This document shows, one piece after another, positions 1 through 6,965 of a stretch of 37,758 nucleotides of DNA. The DNA is from Bradyrhizobium sp. GTDB taxonomy: Bacteria > Pseudomonadota > Alphaproteobacteria > Rhizobiales > Beijerinckiaceae. The stretch lies in the NCBI GenBank assembly GCA_004799435.1, contig SSMV01000004.1, positions 1-37,758 of the forward strand. Reading direction: 5' to 3'. Both the position numbers and the translations under genes were made by a program. Positions within the stretch are counted from its first letter, which is position 1; every line of letters starts with the position of its first letter. The notes beneath the pieces were generated by a model that searched no databases, was not told where the DNA came from, and saw only the letters and a program-made list of their open reading frames with translations.

Positions 1-910
1 TGAAATTATTGACGATGCCGGGAATAACCAGCCTCAGGGCCTGCGGCAACACGATAAGCCCGTTTGCGCGCCAATAGCCTAAGCCCAACGCCGCGGCGGC
101 CTCGCCCTGGCCGCGCGGCAGCGCCTGCAATCCGCCGCGCACTTCTTCGGCAAGATAGGCGGCGGCGAATAGCGCGGTGCCGACCAGCGGGGGAATGAAG
201 CGGTCGGGGAGCGAGCCCGCCGGCAGGAACAGCGGCAGCATGTTCTCGGCCAGATAGAGCATGGCGATGAAGGGCACGCCGCGCACGGTCTCGATGAAGA
301 CGACGCTCGCCGCCCTGACAATCGGCAGGGACGAACGCCGCCCCAGCGCCAGCAAGACGCCGAGCGGCAGAGAGAAAACAATGCCGACCAGAGCGGTGAG
401 CAGCGAGACGAATATCCCGCCCCAGAGTTGCGTGTCGACCGGCGGCAGGCCGAGGCTCTCGGCGCCATGCAGCAGAACGAAGCTCACCGGCGGATAGACG
501 AGGAAGAATAGCGCGGCGGCGATCCCGCGGCGCGGCGCGCTGGGCGCCAATTGCCAGACGATCAGCGCCGCGCCGATCGCCTCGACGACATCGACCCGCC
601 AGCGTTCGCTCGCCGGATAAGAGCCGTAGCGCAGATAGTCGAATTTGTCGGCGATGAAGGCCCAGCAGGCGCCGTCCTGGTTCGCGCGGCACATGGCGCC
701 GTCAGGCGCGCTCCAAATGGCGCGAAGGAACGCCCATTCGATGAGCGGCGGCAGCGTCCACAGACAGAAGGCGAGAAGCAGCAGCGTCGCGACGCTAGAT
801 GCAGGCGAAGCGAAAAGATTGGCGCGAATCCATTGGGTGGCGCTAAGGCGCTGACGTGGCGGCGCGAGCGGGGGCGAAGCCAAGGTTCGCACATAAGCGA
901 CGCCGGCCAT
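1..910 (-). CDS. aapM: General L-amino acid ABC transporter permease AapM (3' end cut by window edge)
   Basis: Inner-membrane permease of the Aap/Bzt polar amino-acid importer (HAAT family). An open minus-strand frame starts at ATG 910 (reads MAGVAYVRTL) and runs off position 1 without a stop, giving about 303 residues. It shows a long N-terminal membrane region, then a conserved permease domain with the motifs FIETVRGVPFI and GLGYWRANGLIVLPQALR; the latter includes the EAA-type loop that contacts the ATPase. The sequence ends in RLVIPGIVNNF, typical of the region just after that loop, so only roughly 80 C-terminal residues should be missing. The start lies 3 bp after the aapQ stop, so the two are almost certainly translationally coupled. 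Family identification is confident from motifs and from pairing with AapQ. The ATPase AapP would be expected just outside the window. Confidence 0.88.
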   Translation of the reverse strand, partial: MAGVAYVRTLASPPLAPPRQRLSATQWIRANLFASPASSVATLLLLAFCLWTLPPLIEWAFLRAIWSAPDGAMCRANQDGACWAFIADKFDYLRYGSYPASERWRVDVVEAIGAALIVWQLAPSAPRRGIAAALFFLVYPPVSFVLLHGAESLGLPPVDTQLWGGIFVSLLTALVGIVFSLPLGVLLALGRRSSLPIVRAASVVFIETVRGVPFIAMLYLAENMLPLFLPAGSLPDRFIPPLVGTALFAAAYLAEEVRGGLQALPRGQGEAAAALGLGYWRANGLIVLPQALRLVIPGIVNNF

Positions 911-913
911 GGC

Positions 914-2083
914 TCAGCGCTCCTGCAGCGCGGAGCGCGCGTTGAAGAGATTGAGCGCGAAGGAGACGGCGAGCGAGATCGCCAGATAGACGCCCATGGT
1001 GATCGCCATCACCTGCAATGCGGCATGGGTCTGGTTGAGCACCGTGCCGGCGAAGATCAGCACCAGATCGGGATAGCCGATGAAGACGGCGAGCGAGGAG
1101 TTCTTGACGATGTTGAGATATTGCGAGGTCAGCGGCGGCCCGATCAGACGCAGCGCCTGCGGGATGACGACGAGGCGCAGCGCGAGGCGCCGGTCGAGAC
1201 CGAGCGCCGCGGCGGCCTCGCTCTGGCCGAGCGCCACCGCCAGCACGCCAGCGCGCACGATTTCGGCGATGAAGCCGGCGGTGTAGATGACCAGGCCGAA
1301 GGCCAGCGCGGCGAATTCCGGACGGATTTCCAGGCCGCCGCGCAGATTGAAGCCGGAGAGTTCGGCGAGCTCGATGCCGACCGGACGGCCGCTGACGACA
1401 TAGGCGAGCGCCGGAAGGCCGAGGATGAGCGCGAGCGCAGATAGCGTCGCCGAAGCGCGCAGATCGCCGTCCCGCCGGCGGGCGCGGGCGCGAAGGCTCA
1501 AGTAGAGCGCGCCAAGCAACGCGGCTCCGAGCGCCGCGCCGACCCAGAGCGAACCTTCAGAAAAAGTCAGGCGCGGCAGGTAGAGGCCGCGATTGTTGAG
1601 GAAGGCGAGGCCGACAAGATTCAGCGACTGACGCGGGCCGGGCAAGGTCTTCAGCACCGCATTGTACCAGAACAGCAGTTGCAGCAGCAGCGGCGTGTTG
1701 CGGGTGATCTCGACATAGATGAGCGCCAGGCGCGAGGTCAGCCAGTTGCGCGACAGGCGCGCGACGCCAAGCGCAAAGCCGAGCGGCGTCGCCAGCGCAA
1801 CGCCAATCGCCGAGACCAGCAGCGTGTTGATCAGGCCGACCCAGAAGGCGCGGCCATAGGTCGACAAAGCGGAGAAGGAAATCAGCGACTGATTGACGTC
1901 GAAGCCGGCGGTCTCGTTCCAGAAGCCAAAGCCGGTCGGCACGCCGCGCGCCTGCATATTGGCGACCGCATTGCGCCAGGCGAAGGCGACTAAAGCGGCG
2001 AGCGCCGCGGCGAGCAGCGCCTGATAGATGAGCCCGCGCGAACGCTCACTAGAGAGCGGGATTGGCGACCCCCCGCCCCTCAC
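914..2083 (-). CDS. aapQ: General L-amino acid ABC transporter permease AapQ
   Basis: Inner-membrane partner of AapM in a broad-specificity L-amino-acid importer. The protein is 389 aa, close to known AapQ lengths. Visible are an N-terminal membrane segment around residues 18-40, the periplasmic insert typical of the family (GFWNETAGFDVNQSL), the motif YVEITRNTPLLLQLLFWY near residues 125-145, and the EAA-like loop (AAAALGLDRRLALRLVVIPQALR) near residues 290-312. Start choice: GTG at 2083 overlaps the stop of the upstream small exported protein in a GTGA arrangement (2080-2083), so it is the coupled start. The usual gene order is aapJ-Q-M-P, but here the position of aapJ (periplasmic binding protein) is taken by an unrelated 126-aa protein. 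The substrate range cannot be read from the sequence. Confidence 0.9.
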   Translation of the reverse strand: MRGGGSPIPLSSERSRGLIYQALLAAALAALVAFAWRNAVANMQARGVPTGFGFWNETAGFDVNQSLISFSALSTYGRAFWVGLINTLLVSAIGVALATPLGFALGVARLSRNWLTSRLALIYVEITRNTPLLLQLLFWYNAVLKTLPGPRQSLNLVGLAFLNNRGLYLPRLTFSEGSLWVGAALGAALLGALYLSLRARARRRDGDLRASATLSALALILGLPALAYVVSGRPVGIELAELSGFNLRGGLEIRPEFAALAFGLVIYTAGFIAEIVRAGVLAVALGQSEAAAALGLDRRLALRLVVIPQALRLIGPPLTSQYLNIVKNSSLAVFIGYPDLVLIFAGTVLNQTHAALQVMAITMGVYLAISLAVSFALNLFNARSALQER

Positions 2084-2460
2084 GCGCCGCCGCAGGAATG
2101 CTCGGCGTCAGGCAGGGTCCAGTCGCCATGCGTGCGAAGATTGGTCGTCTTATAGATCTTGCCGCGATGGTCGCCCTTCGGACAACCCTTGGGGACCGAC
2201 ACGAGACAGACGCGCAACTCGTCGCCGGGTCGCGAAGCGTCGACCGTCGCGACCTTGTCATAGGAGACCTGATAGCCGCCATTGACGAAGACGATCGCGC
2301 TGCCCGAGTCGGCGATCGGCTTGCCGTCGCCATCCATCAGCCTGGTCTCGAGCCGCCGGACATTCGTTTTGGCGCAATCGCCGACATGCTTGGGCATCGG
2401 TTCCGCCAAAGCTGGCGCGGCGAAAGCGAGGGCGACGGCTATTGCGACGGCGCGGATCAT
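2080..2460 (-). CDS. Small exported Cys-containing protein of unknown function
   Basis: A 126-aa protein starting at ATG 2460 (MIRAVAIAVALAF). The first ~20 residues form a clean Sec signal peptide ending at ALA|EP, which is why I prefer this start over a longer open frame reaching 2553. The mature part is about 106 residues with four cysteines (in GDCAK, RVCLV, KGCPK and HSCGG), which suggests disulfides in the periplasm. I do not recognise a named family. Its stop overlaps the GTG start of aapQ by 4 bp, so it is the first gene of this transcription unit. It is far too small to be the usual AapJ binding protein (about 340 aa) and shows no similarity I can see to one. Whether it has any role in transport is unknown; co-transcription is the only link. 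Confidence 0.75.
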   Translation of the reverse strand: MIRAVAIAVALAFAAPALAEPMPKHVGDCAKTNVRRLETRLMDGDGKPIADSGSAIVFVNGGYQVSYDKVATVDASRPGDELRVCLVSVPKGCPKGDHRGKIYKTTNLRTHGDWTLPDAEHSCGGA

Positions 2461-2632
2461 GCGGCCTCCGGACGAGACAGTTGCGCGCCGATGCTTCCAT
2501 GTGCCCGGATCGAAGTCCACCGTCATCTGACGGTCTTCGTCATGGCCCGCCATTGCTCGACCGCGGCCGTCGCGTCAATCTGGGAGCCGGCGGCGTCGGC
2601 CGCGACCACTTCCGACAGACCGGAGCCTCGAC

Positions 2633-3487
2633 ATGAAACTTGCCAATCAGGTCGCCGTCGTCACCGGCGCCGGACGCGGCATCGGCCGGGCGATCGCTGA
2701 GGCGCAGGCGCGCGAAGGCGCGAGCGTCGCCCTGACGGCGCGAACAGGCGCGGAAGTCGAAGCCGCGGCGGCGGCGATCCTAGCGCAGGGCGGCGTCGCG
2801 CGCGCCTATAGCGTCGATGTCGTCGATCTTGCGGCGGTCGAGGCGACATTCGCCACGATCGAACGCGACCTCGGGTCGATCACCCTGCTCACCAACAACG
2901 CCGGCGCCTTCTCAGGCTACGGGCCGATCTGGTCGGTCGATCCCGACGATTGGTGGCGCGACATCGAGACCAACCTGCGCGGAAGCTTCAATTGCTGCCG
3001 CGCGGCGCTGCCGGGCATGATCGCGCGCCGGCGTGGCCGGATCATCAATCTTTCGGGCGGCGGCGCCGCGGGTTCGTTCCCCAATGGCTCCGGCTATGCG
3101 ACCAGCAAGGCCGGCCTGCTGCGCTTCACCGAATGCGTCAACGACACGCTCGCCGGCAGTGGCGCGCTCGCCTTCGCCATGGACCCCGGCCTGGTGCTGA
3201 CCTCGATGACCGAGCGCCAATTGTCGAGCGAGGCCGGCCGCGCCTATCTGGCCGGCACCGCGAAACTGTTCGCCGAGGGCGTCGACGTGCCGCCGACGCT
3301 CGCAGCAAAGCTCAGCGTCGAAATCGGCAGCGGCCGTTTCGACCGGCTCGCCGGCCGCATGGTCATGGCGGCGCGCGGCGATCTCGATCTCGACGAGACG
3401 GAGATTGAGACGATCGTCGCCGAGGATCTGCGAAGCCTTCGCGTCAACGGCCTCCCGCCCGAAGGCGGGCGGCAGCGGGGAAGATAA
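2633..3487 (+). CDS. SDR-family NAD(P)-dependent oxidoreductase
   Basis: A 284-aa classical short-chain dehydrogenase. The Rossmann glycine motif TGAGRGIG is at residues 11-18, NNAG at 88-91, and the catalytic tetrad is N114, S141, Y155 and K159 (YATSK). The start at ATG 2633 puts the nucleotide-binding strand at residues 5-11, as usual, and a GGAG lies about 8 bp upstream. The C-terminal ~50 residues are longer than a minimal SDR and end in a Gly/Arg-rich tail. Substrate is unknown; the family oxidises or reduces alcohols, sugars, steroids and acyl groups. It is a single plus-strand gene that converges with the VOC gene after a 63-bp gap, and no operon partner is visible. Confidence 0.9.
   Translation: MKLANQVAVVTGAGRGIGRAIAEAQAREGASVALTARTGAEVEAAAAAILAQGGVARAYSVDVVDLAAVEATFATIERDLGSITLLTNNAGAFSGYGPIWSVDPDDWWRDIETNLRGSFNCCRAALPGMIARRRGRIINLSGGGAAGSFPNGSGYATSKAGLLRFTECVNDTLAGSGALAFAMDPGLVLTSMTERQLSSEAGRAYLAGTAKLFAEGVDVPPTLAAKLSVEIGSGRFDRLAGRMVMAARGDLDLDETEIETIVAEDLRSLRVNGLPPEGGRQRGR
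3454..3469 (-). terminator. GC-rich UUCG hairpin downstream of the VOC gene
   Basis: On the minus strand this reads CCCGCC-TTCG-GGCGGG, a 6-bp GC stem closed by a C(UUCG)G loop. It lies about 80 bp past the stop of the minus-strand VOC gene and inside the last codons of the convergent SDR gene. No T-tract follows, so it is at best a weak terminator or 3'-end stabiliser. It may simply be a coding coincidence in GC-rich DNA. Confidence 0.25.
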
Positions 3488-3550
3488 CAGCGGAGCATGG
3501 GCGAATCTCGCGGCGCTTGCTGCCCGCGTCGATCACTGGCGGCGCGCGTA

Positions 3551-3949
3551 TCAACGCGAGGCAAAACGCCTCTTCGCCGCATCGGTCGCCGGCATGTAAA
3601 GCGAGACCGCCGTGCCCTCGGGATCGCGGAACTGAAACGTCTTGTTGCCCCAGGGCATCGTCTTCAGTTCATGCACGAGCGGGACTTTGTCTTTCAAGCG
3701 CTTGTATTCGGCATCGATATCGTCCACCTGAAACTCAATATAGGCGGTACGATTGGCGCGAGGCTCGGCGCTGCCCTCCTTCCAGAGCGCGACGGTTTCG
3801 GCCCCGCCGATGGCGAGCGTGGCCGCCGGTGTGACGATCTCGGCGAAAACCGGCGCGAGCCATTCCGCAGAATGGCCCGTCACCATTTCATAGAAGGCGA
3901 CCATGCTTTTGATGTCGGCGGCAATGAGCCGCGTGGAGGCGAATTTCAT
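3551..3949 (-). CDS. VOC superfamily (glyoxalase/bleomycin-resistance-like) protein
   Basis: A 132-aa single-module vicinal-oxygen-chelate protein. The N-terminal half carries the first beta-alpha-beta-beta-beta unit (RLIAADIKSMVAFYEMVTGH). The second half has YIEFQVDDIDAEYKRL and the signature FRDPEGTAVSLY, whose Glu is normally a metal ligand. VOC proteins include glyoxalase I, antibiotic-sequestering proteins and small dioxygenases; which applies here cannot be told. It is divergently transcribed from a TetR gene across a 77-bp gap holding a perfect 39-bp palindrome, so TetR-controlled, ligand-inducible expression is likely. ATG 3949 is the natural start, preceded by GGGAG about 7 bp upstream. 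A detoxification role is inferred from context only. Confidence 0.85.
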   Translation of the reverse strand: MKFASTRLIAADIKSMVAFYEMVTGHSAEWLAPVFAEIVTPAATLAIGGAETVALWKEGSAEPRANRTAYIEFQVDDIDAEYKRLKDKVPLVHELKTMPWGNKTFQFRDPEGTAVSLYMPATDAAKRRFASR

Positions 3950-3969
3950 GACGATCTCCCGGCTTGCTT

Positions 3970-4010
3970 ATGACTTTACGCTACGATACCGTATCGTAGC
4001 GTAAAGTCAA
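3970..4010. promoter_or_regulatory. Perfect 39-bp palindromic operator with two opposed promoters
   Basis: Left arm TGACTTTACGCTACGATAC (3971-3989) and right arm GTATCGTAGCGTAAAGTCA (3991-4009) are exact reverse complements around one central base. The GATACcGTATC core is typical of TetR-family operators. A minus-strand promoter fits inside it (TTGACT at 4010-4005, 16-bp spacer, TATCGT at 3988-3983), facing the VOC gene. A near mirror image on the plus strand (ATGACT 3970-3975, 16 bp, TATCGT 3992-3997) faces tetR. A bound repressor would block both promoters at once. The palindrome is read directly; the promoter assignment is inference. Confidence 0.8.
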
Positions 4011-4026
4011 CCCGGGATTCGAATTC

Positions 4027-4683
4027 ATGCGCAAAGGCTCGCCAACCAGCAAAACCCGCCCGGGCCGCAGCGCAAAGCGCGACATCGAGGCGCCGGACCA
4101 GCGCGTCGTCCGCTCGCGGAGAACCATTTTGGACGCGACGACGCAACTCCTGTCAGAGCGCGGCTTGAGCGGCGCGACCGTCGATGAAATCTCGCGTCGA
4201 TCCGGGGTCGCGAAGACCACCATCTACCGGCACTGGCCGACGCGAATCGATCTGCTGCGAGACGCCTGTTCGAAACTCGGCACGCCACTGGAGGCGCCCG
4301 ACGCCGGCAACTTTGAAGGCGACGCAATCGCGCTGACCTCGAAGCTCGCGCGAATGTTGCGATCGGCGCAATGGACCTCGGTATTGCCGTCAATCATCGA
4401 CGCGGCGGAACGCGAGCCCGACATCGCCGACATGTATAGCAGGCTCCAACAGGGCTATTCCGCGCCTTTCGAGGCCATCATCCGGCGCGCGTTGCGCAAA
4501 GGCGAACTGCCGGCCAACACCGACGCCGCCACTCTGATTGCCGCCCTCACCGGCCCGCTGTTTTATCGGCGATGGTTTTCGCGCGAACCGCTGACTGACG
4601 CCTTTGCCAAGCGGATCGTGCGCCTCGCGATCGGCGGCGCCGTTCCCAGGGGTGGAAGTAATCACAAACCGCAGATGATTTGA
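4027..4683 (+). CDS. TetR/AcrR-family transcriptional regulator
   Basis: A 218-aa repressor-type protein. Residues 1-25 are a basic tail. The TetR helix-turn-helix domain covers about 28-75, with VVRSRRTILDATTQLLSERG, then VDEISRRSGVAKTTIYRHW as the recognition region. The remaining ~140 residues are the helical ligand-binding and dimerisation domain of the type found in many AcrR-like regulators with an unknown ligand. It starts 17 bp after the edge of the perfect palindrome shared with the divergent VOC gene, so it very probably represses itself and that gene. No strong Shine-Dalgarno is visible before ATG 4027. The secreted hydrolase that follows (216-bp gap, same strand) might also belong to the regulon, but no matching operator copy is seen there. 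Confidence 0.9.
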   Translation: MRKGSPTSKTRPGRSAKRDIEAPDQRVVRSRRTILDATTQLLSERGLSGATVDEISRRSGVAKTTIYRHWPTRIDLLRDACSKLGTPLEAPDAGNFEGDAIALTSKLARMLRSAQWTSVLPSIIDAAEREPDIADMYSRLQQGYSAPFEAIIRRALRKGELPANTDAATLIAALTGPLFYRRWFSREPLTDAFAKRIVRLAIGGAVPRGGSNHKPQMI

Positions 4684-4899
4684 ATCAATCGGGAAAATTC
4701 GCAGGAAAATTCGATCGTAAAAAATGCCGCGGTCGTAGCGCCTCCTCATTCGCTTACGGTGAAAATTGATTCCGACGTCGCAACACAAGGTTGCGCATAT
4801 TCGCGCGCGGCATGCGCGAAAAACCAACAACCGAACTTGTCGCCGCGATCGCACAAGCGCAGAATGAATCCTGTCGCGCGATCATCCGGAGGCTTCCCG

Positions 4900-6036
4900 A
4901 TGCATCGATTTCCGCAGAGCCGCATTCTCACTCTCGCAGCGTTGGTCTTCGCCATCTTTCTCAGCGTCGGCATGACCGCCCCGGCGCAAGCCGGCGCCTG
5001 GTCGACGAGCGATCTCAAGACTGGCGCGCCGCTGCCCGGCGGGACGGTGACCGTCAATCATGTCACGGTCACGTGGCAGGTCGGCAATTATTGGTCCGAC
5101 GGGCTGAGGATCTATGGCCTGCTCTGCACGCCGACCTCCCTGCCCGGCCCGCATCCGGTGGCGATCCTCAATCACGGCCTGTCGGTCGTTCCCGTTGGGC
5201 CGTTCTTCGCCTTTCCCGCCATCGAAGCCTATGGTTGGATCGGCTGCACCAATATGGCGGGCGCGGGATGGCTCACCGCGATCACGACCTATCGCGGCGA
5301 AATCATCGGCGCTTCGACCGGCAGCGGCTTTCCCGCGCCCTACGCCAATTATTGGGCGCTGTCGGATGGCGGGCTCGAACTCTGTCTCGGCGAGGTCGAC
5401 GACGTTCTCAATCTGCTGTCCGCCGTGACGGCGCTGCCCTCCGCCAATCCGTCGCATGTGCTGATGTGGGGCCATTCGCATGGCTCCTGCATCACCGAGC
5501 GGGCGATCGAGCGCGGCGCACCGGTGCAGGTCGCCGTTTCGCTCGACGGGCCGACCGATTTCACCACCTGGAACCATAATAATCCCATTCTCGCGCCGAC
5601 CGTCGCGGCGCAGGACGCGCGCTCCTCCGCCTGGTCGGGGAATAATCCCGCCAAGCTCGCCAATGTGAAGTTCCTGCGCATCCATGCCGAGGGCGATGTG
5701 ACGGTGACGCCCGATCAGGGTTGCGAACTGGCTTCCAAACTGCCGGGGAGCGCGAATTATTATCTCTACTCGAACATCAGCCCGCCGGGCGTCTATTGGG
5801 GCTCGCCGAAGGAATGTGCGGCCTTTTCGATGCCGTGGCGGAAGGGACAATTGCTGCCCGACGAAGTCGCGAACGGAGTCTGGGCCTCGCCGACTTTCCT
5901 GATGTATAGCGGGCTCAATCACTCGACGATCCGCGGCAAGGCATGGCCGGAGTTCAGGAGCTTCGTCAACGCCGTCGCGGTCGGTGGACATTGGAGCGCG
6001 TCGATCCCCGCGCAATATTCGCCATTCGAGAACTGA
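4900..6036 (+). CDS. Secreted alpha/beta hydrolase
   Basis: A 378-aa exported hydrolase. The start is ATG 4900, preceded by CCGGAGG at about 4887; the open frame extends upstream to 4759 without a ribosome site or signal sequence. Residues 1-31 form a signal peptide ending at AQA|GAW. The nucleophile elbow GHSHGS places Ser193 as catalytic. Asp266 (in AEGDVTV) and His341 (in GLNHSTIRG) are plausible partners. The fold resembles dienelactone-hydrolase and prolyl-oligopeptidase-like lipases/esterases; the substrate is unknown. It stands alone between tetR and tRNA-Phe. An extracytoplasmic carboxylesterase is the safest reading, and a role in ester-linked plant polysaccharide would be pure speculation. 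Confidence 0.8.
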   Translation: MHRFPQSRILTLAALVFAIFLSVGMTAPAQAGAWSTSDLKTGAPLPGGTVTVNHVTVTWQVGNYWSDGLRIYGLLCTPTSLPGPHPVAILNHGLSVVPVGPFFAFPAIEAYGWIGCTNMAGAGWLTAITTYRGEIIGASTGSGFPAPYANYWALSDGGLELCLGEVDDVLNLLSAVTALPSANPSHVLMWGHSHGSCITERAIERGAPVQVAVSLDGPTDFTTWNHNNPILAPTVAAQDARSSAWSGNNPAKLANVKFLRIHAEGDVTVTPDQGCELASKLPGSANYYLYSNISPPGVYWGSPKECAAFSMPWRKGQLLPDEVANGVWASPTFLMYSGLNHSTIRGKAWPEFRSFVNAVAVGGHWSASIPAQYSPFEN

Positions 6037-6070
6037 GGTGGGCGGCGATCTGACGCTAGAAGAAGGATGA

Positions 6071-6146
6071 TGGTGCCCAGGGGCGGAATCGAACCACCGA
6101 CACTGCGATTTTCAGTCGCATGCTCTACCAACTGAGCTACCTGGGC
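6071..6146 (-). tRNA. tRNA-Phe (GAA)
   Basis: Read on the minus strand from 6146, the gene has a perfect 7-bp acceptor stem (GCCCAGG with CCTGGGC), D-loop AGCTCAGTTGGTAGAGC, anticodon stem-loop GCGACTGAAAATCGC with anticodon GAA, T-arm GGTTCGATTCC, discriminator A and an encoded CCA at 6073-6071. It is 76 nt including CCA. No integrase or duplicated 3' end is seen nearby, so there is no sign that it served as an integration site. Confidence 0.98.
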
Positions 6147-6242
6147 GCCGGGGCACCTCAAAGGCGCCAGCGGCCGGCGGTTTATATGGGCGCCGCCCCG
6201 CCTTGGCAAGCCGCCGCGAAGGCCTCTCCCGCCTCTTGGGCG

Positions 6243-6938
6243 TCAGCCCTTTTTCTGGCCGTAATAGGCGTTTGGCCCGTGTTTGCGCTTGAAATGCTTG
6301 TCGCGCAGTTCGCTCTCGATTTCCTTCAAGCCCGGCGCGATCTGCATCGACATCCAGGCCATATGCGCGACCACTTCGAGCGCCACCGCCGTCTCCACCG
6401 CCTTGGCGACGTTCGGTCCCCAGGTGAAGGGCGCATGGCGATTGACCAGCACGCCGGGACTGTCGGCCGGGTCGATTCCCTCGAGCCGCTCGATGATCAC
6501 CGAGCCGGTCTCCCATTCATAGGCCGAGGCGATTTCGGCCGGCGTCATCTTGCGCGTCACCGGCACCGCGTCGTGAAAATAATCGGCGTGCGTCGTGCCG
6601 AAAATCGGGATCGGCTTGCCGGCTTGGGCGAAGGCGGTCGCGTGCGTTGAGTGCGTATGCACGACGCCGCCGATCTCGCCGAAGGCGATGAACAGCCGGC
6701 GATGGGTCGGCGTGTCGGACGAGGGATTGAGCTTGCCCTCGACCCTTTTGCCTTCGAGATCGACCAGCACCATGTCCTCGGGCGTCAGCGCCGCATAATC
6801 GACGCCGCTCGGCTTGATGGCGAAAATCCCCTTGGCGCGGTCGATCGCGCTGGCGTTGCCGAAGGTGAGATTGATGAGGCCTTCGCGCGGCAGCGCGACA
6901 TTGGCCTCAAAAGCTTCGCGCCTGAGTTCCTTGAGCAT
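6243..6938 (-). CDS. araD: L-ribulose-5-phosphate 4-epimerase
   Basis: Converts L-ribulose-5-phosphate to D-xylulose-5-phosphate, the last step of the isomerase pathway of L-arabinose breakdown (class II aldolase fold, cytoplasm, Zn-dependent). The 231 aa equal the E. coli AraD length. Visible are the phosphate-binding loop near NLTFGNAS (residues 23-30), SSDTPTH with D75, the zinc ligands H94 and H96 in VVHTHSTH, and H168 in NRHAPF. It is the last gene of the long minus-strand arabinose operon, 27 bp after the araA stop. No clear intrinsic terminator is seen in the 96 bp between its stop and tRNA-Phe. Confidence 0.96.
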   Translation of the reverse strand: MLKELRREAFEANVALPREGLINLTFGNASAIDRAKGIFAIKPSGVDYAALTPEDMVLVDLEGKRVEGKLNPSSDTPTHRRLFIAFGEIGGVVHTHSTHATAFAQAGKPIPIFGTTHADYFHDAVPVTRKMTPAEIASAYEWETGSVIIERLEGIDPADSPGVLVNRHAPFTWGPNVAKAVETAVALEVVAHMAWMSMQIAPGLKEIESELRDKHFKRKHGPNAYYGQKKG

Positions 6939-6965
6939 GCTCAGCCCCGCCCGCCTCGCGCCGCC

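Noticed and set aside
4882-6015. 377-codon frame antisense to the secreted hydrolase
   Set aside because: The sense strand has a signal peptide, a catalytic motif and a good ribosome site; the antisense has none.
6071-6146. tRNA-Phe as an integration site for a genomic island
   Set aside because: No integrase, no duplicated tRNA 3' end and no composition change were seen next to it.
5919-6209. 96-codon minus-strand frame containing QVAQLVEHATENRSVGGS
   Set aside because: This is the well-known false translation of a tRNA gene; it overlaps tRNA-Phe.
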